From Combretum micranthum (taxonomy: Eukaryota; Streptophyta; Magnoliopsida; Myrtales; Combretaceae): 64,000 nt of DNA. Below, piece by piece: positions 1 through 11,570 of the stretch (its first letter is position 1; the number at the start of each line of letters is the position of its first letter). The notes beneath the pieces were generated by a model. It was not told where the DNA came from, did not search any database, and saw nothing but the letters and a program-made list of their open reading frames with translations. The position numbers and the translations under genes were made by a program. The stretch covers positions 930,001 through 994,000 of the forward strand of contig JAMXBD010000023.1 of assembly GCA_024138025.1 (NCBI GenBank), read 5' to 3'.

Positions 1-2
1 AA

Positions 3-290
3 CCCCCTAAGCGTCGAGGTCGTTACTCAGGTCCCCAAAATGTCCCTGTTGCCCGGAGTTTGAATACTCCAGTATTGTTTGATTATTTAAAGACTTTCTC
101 ATAACCTATTGATTGTTGCATATGCATATAGATTAAGCTTATGTGTATCACTAGCCTTTGTTTTCGTTACTTATGTACTAGGCCTTTGGCTCATTATTTT
201 ATTTTTATAGGATCCCAAGACGATGAGTTTTATGCTAGCATGGGTTATAGAATTGATTTTGAAGATTTTCTTGATAGTTGGAAAGATTAA
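3..290 (+). CDS. possible 3'-terminal exon(s) of a truncated gene
   Basis: The first 290 bases could be the end of a coding gene entering from the left. Frame 3 is open from base 3 with a basic stretch reading PPKRRGRYSG. A pyrimidine-rich tract ending in TTATAG at about 204-209 could be a 3' splice site. One frame after it is open, acidic, and stops at TAA 288-290 (reading SQDDEFYASMGYRIDFEDF, then LDSWKD). A GT at about base 32 (TCAG|GTCC) would join the two in phase, but other donors are possible. I do not recognise the family. It may be a host gene or a transposon-derived one. Splice sites are inferred only. Confidence 0.22.
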
Positions 291-838
291 GTTGGCCATG
301 GACTACATGGATTCCTTTTTGTAATAGATTATGATAGACTATCTTTTGGAAGAATATGTATTAATGTTGGAGCTTTGTTTATCTTTTATATCTTTTGTTT
401 AAGGCTTGTCATTAGCCTTTGTTTGTAATATATATATATATATATATATACTTAGTTATGTATATTAAGTTTTATCTCTTATGATATGTGATGATAATGA
501 TCTATGTTTTTCTTGGAAGTTTAAAAATAAATAAATAAATCTCTATAGTTCTTACATTCATTCTTATAAAGAATTTAGACAAACAATTCTTCAAACCTTT
601 ATTTTAGGACAATCTTACATATAATACTGTAGGTTATATGTGGTTGGGGACTCGAATTCATCTATTTTATATAAGTGTTGTACTCGGGTCCTTACAATCT
701 AACTCCATCTAAAACTATGTACCCAATTAGTTTTTTTAATCACATATGGGTAATTGTGTGTTTTACATATGACAACCACAATTTATTTTAAAAACATGTA
801 TATATATTCTAATTGGAATATCTTCATTATGGATGTAA

Positions 839-975
839 TAGGGATGAGTTTTATAAAACTCAAACTGAATTAAATACTATATAGACTACCCACAACTTAT
901 TCCAAATCCTATAGGATTTTATCCCTAAACCAAAAACCTGCCTGATAAACCTTATAGGATATCCAAACCCGAACC
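839..975. mobile_element. fragment of a hAT-like MITE
   Basis: The piece begins TAGGGATGAG, the terminal sequence type of the complete elements at 5090-5723 and 47806-48514. It continues with the same CCTATAGG / CCCGAACC-rich interior. No partner terminus with a matching target duplication was found, so it is probably truncated. A stray right-end fragment of the same type ends at 3654. Confidence 0.35.
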
Positions 976-1075
976 TGAAATTCGACACTTTCATTACAAA
1001 TTACTATCACTAGAAATATTGAAATAAATCTATATAATAATGTACCGACTCCAAACAACATAACTACGATACAAA

Positions 1076-1766
1076 TAGACATAGGCATGGTTTTGAAACC
1101 AAACCGAATTAGAATCGCCAGTTTTGGGTCTTGAAATTGAGGAATTGGAATCGTCTCCTACAATTCTGGTCTGGTTCCATGAAATCGCCGATTTCTAGTT
1201 TCGGTTTTGGAACCACCAGATCGCTTTTTTTTAATAAAAATAAAAATAAATTTTTATTTTTTTATAAAATAAATTTTAAACTCAAAATAATTATTAGATC
1301 TAAAAATGTTAAATTTGTTTAGAATACACATTTATTTGTATACAAATACATCTAATATCAATTATAGTTAGTAATATTAGATTGCATATTCTAGAGAATA
1401 AAAAGAAAATTCCAATACAAAAAATAGTCTCACATTATTAAGAAAATAAATTTTGCTTTTGGGAGAAGTTTATTTAAACTAATTATATGATTTTAAGATA
1501 TGTTTATTTGTATTATTGATAATAACATATTAAATATGATGAATAAGTAATAAATTTTACTATTCATATTAAACAATTTAAATATTAATAATTATATTAG
1601 GAGTCGGTTCCACTAGTTCTAGGCCAAAAAACTATCTAGGAACCATGAAACCAATGGTTCCATAGCCGGATCTAAAATTAGCCAATTGATCTGATTCTGG
1701 TTCTGAAACCACCGATGATGGTCCCGATTTAGTTTCCGGTTTAAAATTGAACCGTGCCTATGTCTA
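1076..1766. mobile_element. hAT-type MITE with TIRs and 8-bp TSD
   Basis: A 691-bp non-coding element. The left end reads TAGACATAGGCATGGTT and the right end, reverse-complemented, reads TAGACATAGGCACGGTT, one mismatch in 17. It is flanked by GATACAAA (1068-1075) and GATATAAA (1767-1774), 7 of 8 identical, which fits the 8-bp duplication of hAT transposases. Both arms carry GGTTTTGGAACC-like subterminal inverted motifs. There is no transposase ORF, so it is non-autonomous. The single TSD mismatch and the diverged arms suggest it is not recent. Confidence 0.8.
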
Positions 1767-1856
1767 GATATAAAATTAAATAAAATAAGACATACTGATC
1801 ATTTGCATATGATGCCACGAATGGGATCTCAACATATTTGAATAAAGTGCTATAGA

Positions 1857-3365
1857 TAGAAGTGTTCATGTGAGGCAAGTTATGCGGGCCAACTCGCATA
1901 ACCTGCAGAAAAAAAGTGGGTTGAGATAAAAGTTTTAGCCCGTTTAATGAGCCAGCCAAAATGGCTTACCCCACATAACCCACTGATTGAAATAGGCCAA
2001 CCCACTGCAGGTGCAGGTCGAGTTAGCCCGCGAACTCGTACTTTAAAAAAATAATATAAATCTTATTAAAAAAAACTTATACATTACTTTCTTTATTTCA
2101 TCTTCACTTCATTTTTCTATTATTTAGTTGTTGAATGTTGATTATGCAATTTTTATGGGGTGATGTTTTAAATTTTCAACTTTTATGTTTATTATATCCT
2201 TAGTCCTTTTATCAATATTTTTTCTTTTATATTTGTTAGATATTTAGATAATTTTTTTTAAAATAAGAAACACAATATCAATTGATAATTTTTATGATGT
2301 ATTTTTCCTTACGACACCAAAGAAAAAAATTTGGATGAATTCTAATTTCTATTAGTTAAAACAAACCCTTTTATGTTAAAATAAAAATTTTCAAAATAGA
2401 AGTCTTTAATTTTTCCATACACGATTATCATGTAGGATTAATGTGTGGGTAATTGGTGAGATAAAAATAAATATATTTTATATTTAAGTTATTAAAAATT
2501 TTAATCCTTATAAATTTTTTCAATAAAAAATATTTATTAGCAAGTTTGCGGACTAACCCGCATAACCCTAAAACCCTCATCGGGCGGGTTGGGCTAAAAT
2601 TATGCGGGCTAAAGTGGGTCATCCCGCATAAGCCTCAGGCTGACGGGGTGGGGCGAATTAGCCTACATAACTAGGGGTGTTCATAGACCGGTTAACCGGT
2701 CCGTGGCCTTATTTTTTGAACCTAACCTTAATTATCGGTTTTTAAATATCCCGATCCTTAACCAGTCCATTATAAATGGTTAATCGCCTTAACGGTTAAC
2801 CGTTTTATTTGATTAATTTATTCGGTTTTCGATTTTTAACCATTTAACGTAATGGTTTCAATAAATCAAATTGATAATGTCAAAAAAACCTTTTTTTTAA
2901 GCCTTTATCATAAATTTTTTCTTTAAATTATTATATATATTACTAGAGCTAAAAAAAAAAAAAGAAAATGAAATTAAGGAAAAGGAGAAAAACGAACCTT
3001 TGAATATATCATTATCAATAAAATCAAACTAAATCAATTACCATATTAACTCCATCAATCATAGGACAATAGTATTTTAATCGAAATTCAATGAATATTA
3101 ACATAGGTAAATTATATGTATATGTAAATTATAATATTATAATATATTTAAATACTGAAATGGTTAACCGTTAACCATCGGTTTTTTGTGGTTACAAACC
3201 GAAACCGAAACCGAAAACCGGAAAAAATAAAAACCATAATCCTAAACCGAAACCAACGGACCGGTTAACCATATTTTTCGAATTGGTTTTACGATTTCAG
3301 TTCGATTTCTCGGTTTCATCGGTTTTTTTGCACATTCCTATACATAACTACTTTGCACAGCTCTA
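1857..3365. mobile_element. outer hAT-like MITE, split by a nested MITE
   Basis: The left end reads TAGAAGTGTTCATG and the right end, reverse-complemented, TAGAGCTGTGCAAA, an imperfect TIR. Flanks are GCTATAGA (1849-1856) and ACTATAGA (3366-3373), 7 of 8 identical. The interior has inverted ATGCGGGC / CCCGCATAA motifs near both ends, at about 1885-2035 and 2540-2650. The second MITE (2672-3340) sits inside, so the original element was about 830 bp. No coding potential. Assignment to hAT rests on TIR type and TSD length. Confidence 0.65.
2672..3340. mobile_element. nested hAT-type MITE, perfect 8-bp TSD
   Basis: A 669-bp element that starts TAGGGGTGTTCA and ends TGCACATTCCTA (reverse complement TAGGAATGTGCA). 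It is bracketed by a perfect duplication TACATAAC at 2664-2671 and 3341-3348. Subterminal motifs CCGGTTAACCGGTCCG on the left and CGGACCGGTTAACC on the right form a second inverted pair, and many CGGTTTTC/ACCGAAAC repeats follow. It lies wholly within the 1857-3365 element and is therefore the later insertion. Confidence 0.85.
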
Positions 3366-4116
3366 ACTATAGATTGTGATTATTAAAAGCTAGTTCATTC
3401 AAAGGGCTTTTAAAACAAAGTGGGTATGCAACTTTTACGGAGCTTCTATTCTATTGAATTCCATCTAAACAAAATGAAAGCCATTTAATTGTAATGAAAC
3501 TTTTAAAGGTACCATTGGGTTCTATTTTGTCATATAACTCGACCCAAATCATGTAGTGTTTCAAAATAAAAACCCAAATCCCATGCTAAATATATGGCAA
3601 TTATCGGGTTAGGTAGATTGGGTACCCGATAAGGACCCACCCAATTACATTCCTAATCTTCATCTAAATAATTACATGAGACTTAAAGCAATCTATAATT
3701 AGACATATAAGCAAATTAGAGAAACAACTTACTACAAAATAAATATAAATAGTATAAATAATCAAAGTTTAATTGGATACGAAACTTAAAATACATATAT
3801 AGTTAATTAAAATTGATTCAAAATTTAAGTATCAAATATGGATTTATCCCATTTAAATATATTCCTTACAAGTCAAATGTTTAGAAGCAGATGAAAGTTG
3901 CAATTTGTGCATTCTCACCCCGATCCATCAAAATATTCTTTAAAGATACCATCTGAATTAATAACTACGGCACTGATAATTGAGTATTCCCAAAAGTGGT
4001 CAAACTATAGGTTCAGTCTTCATCTTCATCTTGGGTTAGAAATATTTTGATATGCCATGGGAGAGTCGACACGGTTTTTGCAAGTATCGATATTATAATA
4101 CATTGGTTAATATAAT

Positions 4117-4138
4117 AAACCCTAACCCTAACCCTAAG
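4117..4138 (+). repeat. short telomere-like CCCTAA repeat
   Basis: Three consecutive CCCTAA units preceded by AA, similar to the plant telobox AAACCCTAA. The unit is 6 bp here rather than the 7-bp CCCTAAA typical of Arabidopsis-type telomeres. It stands alone in AT-rich DNA, with no gene start recognised nearby. Confidence 0.5.
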
Positions 4139-4842
4139 TAAAGGCACTCAACACACTTCCCCTAGCATCTCCCTTGGAAGAAAATTTGTCATGTTGTTGG
4201 TGAAGAGCACGTGTGGTACACCTTTGTCCATCTCAAAAGAGACATATGATATTAGTTTATCTATTTGTATAGAAAGAAGAGAAATCATGCATCAAAAAAG
4301 TATCTTGACACTTGCAAGCATGCCAATGTGGTGCCTGCAATATGCAGTTGTCAGATTACGACTTGAATTATAAGATTAATTAAAATTTAAATAACAATAT
4401 TTTTCTTGGCTGTGAAGTAAATTATAAACAAATTTTGTATGTTTCCATGTCCGATCCACGCCCTAGTTTTTGAAATGGAAAATGCTAAGAAGAGGTTTAG
4501 CCTTAAAAAGGCATTTGTCTAAAATAAATCCAAACAGAGAAATCTACACTTTGTTATTAATTGCTACATTTATTTTATTTTTTTTAAGTGTGCACTCGTT
4601 GTTGGAAAGCATATATATATGTATCGATATAACTCAAAATATCATTTGACGAATTATTTTTGAAAATGCCTCCAAGATGGGCTTTTTCTCCCTTTGAATG
4701 ACCAAATCCACTTCACACTGCATAGATAATATTTTAATAAATTGAGTATATGGAGTAGATGAAATTCAATTGCAAAAACTTGAGTATTGGGTTTTATGAT
4801 TATGCACTAAAAATATTATTGGAAATGCTGGTATACGTATTC

Positions 4843-4853
4843 GGAAAAAAAAA

Positions 4854-4882
<29 letters not shown>
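4843..4882. repeat. poly-A plus (GAA)n microsatellite
   Basis: An A-run is followed directly by about seven GAA/AGA triplets. Simple repeat with no other structure seen. Confidence 0.8.
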
Positions 4883-4884
<2 letters not shown>

Positions 4885-5089
4885 TCTAGGGAGTGAAAAG
4901 AAATTTTCAGAAATACTCAAACACAATATTTTGACTCCTCACTTCCCCTTACAATATTAGCTAATCTTACCTATTTAATCTTACTTCCAAAATATTGTAA
5001 ATAGATTTTCTTATTAAAAGAAAAAAGATCTTCCTTAGAAAAAAAAAGCTAACTTTATGTATTCGAAGTCCCATTAATAGGTATCTAAG

Positions 5090-5723
5090 TAGGAATACAA
5101 TCGAGTCAAGTTTCAGATGGTTCACATAACCCAAAACCCAACCCACTATCGTATAGATTCTATAAAACTTGACCTATAATCATATAGGGTTTTCATGCTA
5201 TATCCAAACCAGTCCTATAAGATTTGCTTTAAAACCTAGAACTTGACCATATTACCTTATAACTATTTTTTTCCTGTCCTCTTCTTCCTCCTCTTCCTCC
5301 TTGTCGTAAGTATGCATTGCATTATTTGTGTTTTTAAAATTGATTTTTGGTCAAATCATCAAGCCTAGAGTGTGCTTTACCTTTAACAATTTATTTCTAT
5401 ATATTATTTGCTTTTCGATGTCATTTTCTTCTGGTTGTTCTAAAATTAAAACCACATATTTGATATTCATTTGAATAGAAATTAAAATGTAATTCTTAGT
5501 TGGTAGGAAAGAGTTCCTTAAATAGCTTGTTTAAAAAGATTGAGAGGAGAGATGTTAGGATTAGAGTTTGTTTATGATACAAACCTGACCCTATAACCTA
5601 ATAGAGTTTTTACTATATATCTAAGCTCGATCCTAAAACCCTACGAGGTTCAACTCTATAGGGTTTTTTTCACAGATCGGATGGATTAGAAACCCTATAA
5701 TGGCCCATCCGATTGCATCCCTA
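5090..5723. mobile_element. hAT-type MITE with 8-bp TSD
   Basis: A 634-bp element. The left end is TAGGAATACAATCGAGTC and the right end, reverse-complemented, TAGGGATGCAATCGGATG. Flanks are TATCTAAG (5082-5089) and TACCTAAG (5724-5731), 7 of 8 identical. The interior is AT-rich with repeated CTATAGGGTTTT motifs near both ends. Its ends match those of the 47806-48514 element, so the two belong to one family. Confidence 0.75.
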
Positions 5724-5934
5724 TACCTAAGGCACTTATTAAAAAGTAAAATTCGAAAAAAAGACAAACCCCCACATACTTTCCAAAACTTATACACTTT
5801 AAGATAATAATAACGAAAAGTCTATAGTCTTGAGATGGTTATAATGAGACCCATACCGTTAAATTATTAAATTGTCTAAATTTATTTCAATTGTGATTGA
5901 AGTCGTTAATTGTTTTTACAGTAATTTTTTCAAG

Positions 5935-6170
5935 AGTTAATATCACAAATGGTACCTGAACTTTGATCAAATATGTAAATAGGTATCTAAAATTTAAAGT
6001 TGATCAATTTAATACTTAAACTTTGAAATTCATCAATTTAGTACTTTAAAAAATTTCATGCATGTCAACATACCTCCATAGGTACTGAATTGATCAATTT
6101 CAAAATTTAAGTATCTAATTGCATATTTTACTAAAGTTTAGATACCATATATAACATTATCCCTTTTTTG
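5935..6170. mobile_element. fold-back MITE
   Basis: The two halves are inverted copies of each other over about 70 bp. The left half carries ATGGTACCTGAACTTTGATC, then TAAATAGGTATCTAAAATTT. The reverse complement of the right half gives ATGGTATCTAAACTTTAG, then AATTAGATACTTAAATTTTG. Both arms also contain the short palindrome TTGATCAATT. No ORF. Relatives occur at 34945-35065 with 40461-40638, at 41290-41640 and at 59040-59375. Confidence 0.55.
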
Positions 6171-7552
6171 AATAATCAATTTATTTATAATATTAGAGGT
6201 TGTACGTTTGTGATGGAATTGCAAAAGCTCCCAAATAATGAATATGTACAAAAATTTTATTATAAAATCTAATCTCTCCAATAGGAAAAAAGATTGATTC
6301 ATAAAACATGTGGCTGAAGAAATTACGAATGTTTTCTTATAAAATTGAATAAAAATCTACTAGTGTCCAAAGTGTCAAAATTCACTAGTTTTGCTTATGA
6401 TATACGTAGTTTTTCCATGTCGTTTGTGGCTTTTTTTTTTTTTTTTGTCATTTTATTTAGTTGATGATTGAAACTTTTTAGAATTTTTGCTTTATTGGTA
6501 AATTTTAAGGTTTCATTGTAAATTGTAGGACATATGTCTAGGTATTCAGTTTTGCTATTTTGTAATTATGTTCAAAGCTGTGCATTTGTTTTTTTTTTTT
6601 TTTTTCAAAATTCACATTCATGTTGCATTTCTAAAATTTTGATGTCTAATTATCCAACATTTCCTTAAATAAATGGGCAAATAGAAGGTTGTTATGTGAC
6701 AACCGTGCATGATTTAATAAATTTCAATATTATGCCCTTTTCAATTAGGCTTCCACTAAGTCATATTTTATAAAACATAAATAACAATTTTTTTTCCCCC
6801 CAAATATTACCTGTATTGAGATATTATACCAAGGCATTGATTTTTAGATACATTTATACATCCAAAGTCTAGTTAGGCAAATGTTGTTTATGACTTTAGG
6901 TGGCAGATGAAGTAATATGTTGGATTCTAGTCAGTGTGCATGTGCTTGCTTAGGTACAAGCAAACAGAGTGCAGACATTAAACAAGATCTACTAAAGTTT
7001 GCAAACGTGAGAGAGAGAGTGAGAGAGAGAGAGAAGGGTAGGGAAACAAGTGAGTGAATGAAACCTGCCAAAAGTGGCCTTCACTTGGTCACTATCACTG
7101 AAATCAACATTTGCAATTGCACGGATTCACAACAGTTTCTTTCCAGCATACACATACATAAACATCTGAAACAGAATCTAACATATATATATACATATAT
7201 ATATAAAAGATATCTAACACAGATATATGAAAATTTAAATAAAAACACTACTTGAAATTATAAAAAAAAAAATACCTTTATATACAACATTACACTAGTA
7301 CCTACTCACATTTTTTCCTCCTTTGTTGTATGGAAAATTAAAATGAAAAAAGAAAAGAAAAAGATATTTCTGACAATTACATCATGTATACATACATCAA
7401 TTTTTTTTGGAGATACGAAGGAAAGGAAAATTATGAATGAAAAAAAAAAAAAGAAAAGAAAATTTGAGGATTTTGTAGAAAATTGGTGTTTCCAAATTTC
7501 CTCCCTCCCTTCCTTCCTTCCTCGCTTGCTTTTCTCCTTCCTTTCTCTCCTT
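6171..7552. other. AT-rich DNA 3' of BRI1
   Basis: No gene was recognised. It holds poly-T runs (6431-6446, 6591-6605), a (GA)n tract at about 7009-7034, short AT runs at 7181-7203, and a CCTT-rich tract at about 7500-7550 just outside the BRI1 stop codon. The BRI1 3' UTR and polyadenylation site should lie in the right part of this stretch; no single poly-A signal stands out. Confidence 0.5.
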
Positions 7553-10500
7553 CTAATGCTTGCTGAATTCTGAACCTTCTTTTATGCTCATCTCTACAAC
7601 ATCAAGGGTGCTGAAACCGCCGCTGTCTTCGGTCGCTATCGTTGATATCGAATCCAGACCTGACCCCGCTTGTATCTCCTTGAACTTGGCTAGAACTTGA
7701 ATGATTGTAGGACGCCGCCATGGCCTGTCATCTAAGCACTCACAAGCCACCTTCAAGTGCTGCAAGAGCTCGATCTCGAGGGCGGGGTCTTCTTTCATTA
7801 GTTCTTTGTCAAACACATCACTTATCTTCAATTTCGCATGCTGTTTCACCCATCCAACAAGGTTGTTGTCACCGAAATCTGCTGAATCTGTCGGCCGCTT
7901 CCCTGTTAGTAGCTCAAGGAGTACAACCCCATAACTGTAGACATCGCCTTTTGTTGAACACCTGAAGCTCTGGTAGTATTCAGGAGGAACGTAGCCAGGT
8001 GTTCCGGCTAATGTGCTGACACTTAGATGAGTGTCCATTGCACTCACCAACCTTGCCATACCAAAATCCGAAACTCTTGCCTCCAGGTTCTCATCAAGCA
8101 AGACATTGCTCGATTTCATGTCGCGATGAATGATGTGCGGGATGCAATTGTGGTGAAGAAAAGCTAAACCCCTAGCAGCCCCAATGGCGATCTTTCTCCT
8201 TGCGGCCCAGTTAAGCTTAACCCCAGCCTTCTTCGGATCGTGCAAAACATCTTCAAGACTTCCATACTTCATGTATTCATAAACCAGCAGCCTTTCATCT
8301 TTCACTTTACAGTATCCGAGAAGCGAAACCAAGTTCCTATGCTTGATTTTCCCAATGGTTTCCATTTCTGCTGTGAATTCCTTATCACCCTGTCCGCTAA
8401 CATGTATCAGCTTCTTGATGGCCACAACACTCCCATCTTTCAATTGGGCCTTGTACACATCTCCAAAACCACCCGAACCAATAAGACTGTCGTCATGGAA
8501 CCCATTAGTGGCTTCAAGTAGGTCCGCAAAAGTAAGCTTCTTCAATGGCTTCTCGAATGTAGCTAGGTTTATGCTCAGCGCTTCACGTTGACTTGTCAGC
8601 TTCCAGGTGGCAGTGGCGGTTGCACTGCCAGATTGGGAACGGCTATCAGCATAAACATCAAGGGCGGCTTCTTTCTGTTTCCTCCTTTTCTTCATCTCCA
8701 TTGCCAGAAAAATCAACCCGATAATGCAGAACAAGGAGAACAACAAACCCATCGCTACACTTCCGGCTAGAGATGCTTGTTTTTTATGGGATTTCTCATT
8801 ATTCGTAGCATTTTTCCCTGAAGCTTGCCCGCATGGAGTGAGGGGGATCCCACAGAGTCCCGAATTATTCTCAAAACTGGAAGCTGGCAATGTTCCTAAC
8901 TGACCAACCTCGGGGATGGATCCAGTAAGAAGGTTGTTGGACAAGTTGATCTCTGTAAGCATTGTTAAACTAGCCAAAGATTGAGGAATAGTTCCTTCCA
9001 ACTTATTATTCGACAGATCAAGAATGTTGAGATTCCTCATATTTCCAATCTCTGTCGGGATAGGACCGGAAATGCCGTTATACCCCAAGTTCAAAATATA
9101 AAGATAGGACAGGGATCCGATTTCCTTCGGAATGCTTCCCGACAACATATTGTGTGAAACGTCGAGAAACATCATGGTACCATTATTCTTGAATGTAGGT
9201 TGAATGACACCTTTGTAAACCCTTGTAAAATTGCAGGGATTCCTTGTAGAAATCCTGTTCATCTGCTCGGGCCTAATCCCAGAAAACTCCAGCAAATTCC
9301 CTGCTCCTTGGCACCCCTTACTTCCATCGTTCTTGATGTACGCATACCTCTTGTCATTCAGGACTTGAACTGCGATATTCCCCGATTCCTTGAACAATGC
9401 AGCAGGGATACTCCCATTGAGGAAATTAGTATTAAGATCCAACCAAATCAAGCTACGAGAATCACCAAGCTCTGAAGGTATTCTACCATAAAACGAGTTA
9501 TTGCTGAGCTTAAGAATGGCAAGATTCGGAAGCTGCCCCAGGAACCCGGGGATCTCACCACTCAATTGATTATTCGACAGAGACATCCAATTCAACCGAG
9601 AGCAGTTGCTTAACTCCAAAGGTATATTTCCTCTCAGATCATTGAAATCCAAAATCAAATTCACGAGATATTGAAGGTACATGAGCTCTCGGGGGATCTC
9701 ACCGTCGAGCTCATTCAGTAGAAGAATCAAATCCTGAAGCTTGGACAAAGCCCCCAAGCTGGACGGAATCTTCCCCGTCAAGTAATTGAAGCTCAAGTCG
9801 AGCGAAACGAGCTGTGAACAATTACTTAGTGACTGGGGGATAGACCCGTTGAACCAATTACTCTGAAGATAAAGCACTTTCAAGCTACTCCTACCATCCA
9901 TACACAAACCATCAGGAATCATACCGTCAAGACTATTGGAACTGAGATCCAATGTCTCTAAACTAGTCAGCATTGACATCGAATTAGGTAAAACACCATT
10001 AAAGGCATTAGACGACAATATTAACTTCTTCAAGCTGCTCATTTTAACAAAAACTTGCATTGGCAACTCACCAGACAAGTTGTTATTAGACATGTCAATG
10101 GACTCCAACAAAGAACATGAACTAAAGCCAGTAGGAACCGTACCCGAAAGGTTGTTATAGGAGAGATCAAGCTCGATTAAGCTCGAACACGCATCGGATA
10201 GATGTTCAGGGATTGTGCCCCGAAATTCATTCTTCCTCAGATAAAGGTTTCTCAAGTTCTGACTTGGGAGTGTAGGGATTGGACCTGAAAAGTGGTTGTC
10301 AGTGAGGTTTAAGAACACCAAGTTGGAACAACCAGAGAGTGTCCTCGTCATATCACCATAAAACCTGTTGGAAGACATGTCTAAGTACTCTAAATTCGAG
10401 CAATCACCAAAAGAAGGTGCATTTGCGGTGACATTATTGAAAGAGACATCCAAATGTCGAAGCTTTACACAACCAGAAACATCAAAACTTCCTACAACTT

Positions 10501-11118
10501 TATTCCCTTTGAGAGACAGAAAACTCAGTTCATCACATCCATTAGACACAACCCAAGAGACAACATTAGACCCAGAAATCTTATTATACGAAAGATCCAA
10601 ACTTTGCAACTGAAGCTTCAATCCTGAGTCCTTAACGTTACGAGACTCAAGAGAATTCCCAGAAAAATTGAGAAATTTCAGGTTTGGACAAGAACCCAAG
10701 TTTGATATATCCGAGACAGGACCAGAAAGGTTGTTGTTTGAGAGATCTAATGAAGTTAGAGAACCACTACATTTGGTGGCGGAAAGAGTACCACTAAGGT
10801 TAATGGAGCTCAGATTAAGAGACACCAAGCTTTCAAGGGGTAATAAGAAGGAAGCAACAGAGTGAAAATCCGGCTTAAGTTAACAGAAGTTAGTTCTATG
10901 GAGCTTACTAGATTGGATTTGCAAGTTATGCCTGAATAAGAACATGGGTTTTGGTTTGGAAGCCAAGAAGAGAGAAAGGTTGGGTTAGGAAGTGAAGCTT
11001 TGAAGCTGAGCAAGCTCTGTTGAACATTCATATAAGAAGAAGCAGAAGCACTACAGAGGTAGAAAGAGAAGACAGAGAGGTGTAGCAATGGAAGCAGTAG
11101 GAGAGAAGTAAGTTTCAT
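7553..11118 (-). CDS. BRI1: brassinosteroid receptor kinase BRI1, intronless, one frameshift
   Basis: Leucine-rich-repeat receptor kinase that binds brassinosteroids at the plasma membrane and signals with SERK/BAK1-type co-receptors. Translation from ATG at 11118 gives a signal peptide rich in Leu/Ser, an LRR N-cap ([16 protein letters not shown]), then a frame break at about 10860-10885. From there 1,091-plus codons stay open to TAG at 7553-7555. With one base restored the length would be about 1,188 residues, close to Arabidopsis BRI1 (1,196). Visible parts include about two dozen LRRs, the steroid-binding island ([19 protein letters not shown]), a membrane segment ([20 protein letters not shown]), and an RD kinase. 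The kinase has loop GSGGFGDVY, Lys about 902 (VAIKKL), HRD Asp about 1000 (8120-8128) and DFG Asp about 1018 (8060-8068), all intact. The lack of introns is normal for BRI1. The frameshift, if real, leaves only about 100 residues. Confidence 0.93.
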
Positions 11119-11570
11119 CTTTGGCGGTGGTTTAGGGTTTGGAAAGTAAAAAAAGGGTGGTGGTGTGTATTTCAGGGTTTGTGTTTAAGTTTTGCCATTG
11201 GAGATGGAAGCTGGTGAATGGTGATGTTGATGGTGGTGGTATATTAGAGAGAGAGAGAGAGAGAGAGAATGAAAAGACTAGAGTCAGGAAGGTAAGAGGG
11301 TATTTATCGCGAGAAGGAAGAGAAGAGGAGGGGAGTGGACACAGCTGGTATTCACATGCCATGTGACTCTTACTCTTACTCTCTCTCTAGTTCCATAAAG
11401 TACACACCAAAACCTGGTAATTTTTTTGTTGTCTTGTTCTCTTCTTTTCTTTTCCACATAGTTTTCTCTCTCTCTCCTCTCTCTAGTCTAGTCAGTTCTC
11501 TCTCTTATCCATTACGGCTTTCTTTTATTTAATTTTCTCACTCTCTCTCTAGAGGAAATTTCTAAGTATA
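11119..11570 (-). promoter_or_regulatory. BRI1 leader and proximal promoter
   Basis: Directly upstream of the BRI1 ATG. On the minus strand a CT-rich leader includes a (CT)n run at 11247-11268. A TATA-like GATAAATA lies at 11301-11308, about 180 bp before the ATG. More CT/GA tracts follow at 11380-11390, 11466-11485 and 11538-11552. Pyrimidine-rich 5' UTRs and GAGA-type tracts are common in plant promoters; the TATA call is inference. The diverged tandem-repeat DNA starts just beyond, so this spacer is short. Confidence 0.45.

Noticed and set aside
839..3654. One large hAT-like element from TAGGGATGAG at 839 to ACATTCCTA at 3654 enclosing the other MITEs
   Set aside because: The flanking octamers (GGATGTAA and ATCTTCAT) do not match, so the two ends are treated as separate fragments.
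7343..7573. 76-codon plus-strand ORF rich in Lys then Leu/Ser
   Set aside because: It lies in A-rich and CCTT-rich simple sequence of the BRI1 3' flank.
7701..10865. Several plus-strand ORFs of 60-93 codons
   Set aside because: They lie antisense to BRI1 and are shadows of its constrained coding sequence; no independent motif.
10810..11118. Separate small secreted protein of 102 residues
   Set aside because: Its first 80 or so residues are the BRI1 signal peptide and LRR N-cap; the tail is the out-of-frame reading after the break.
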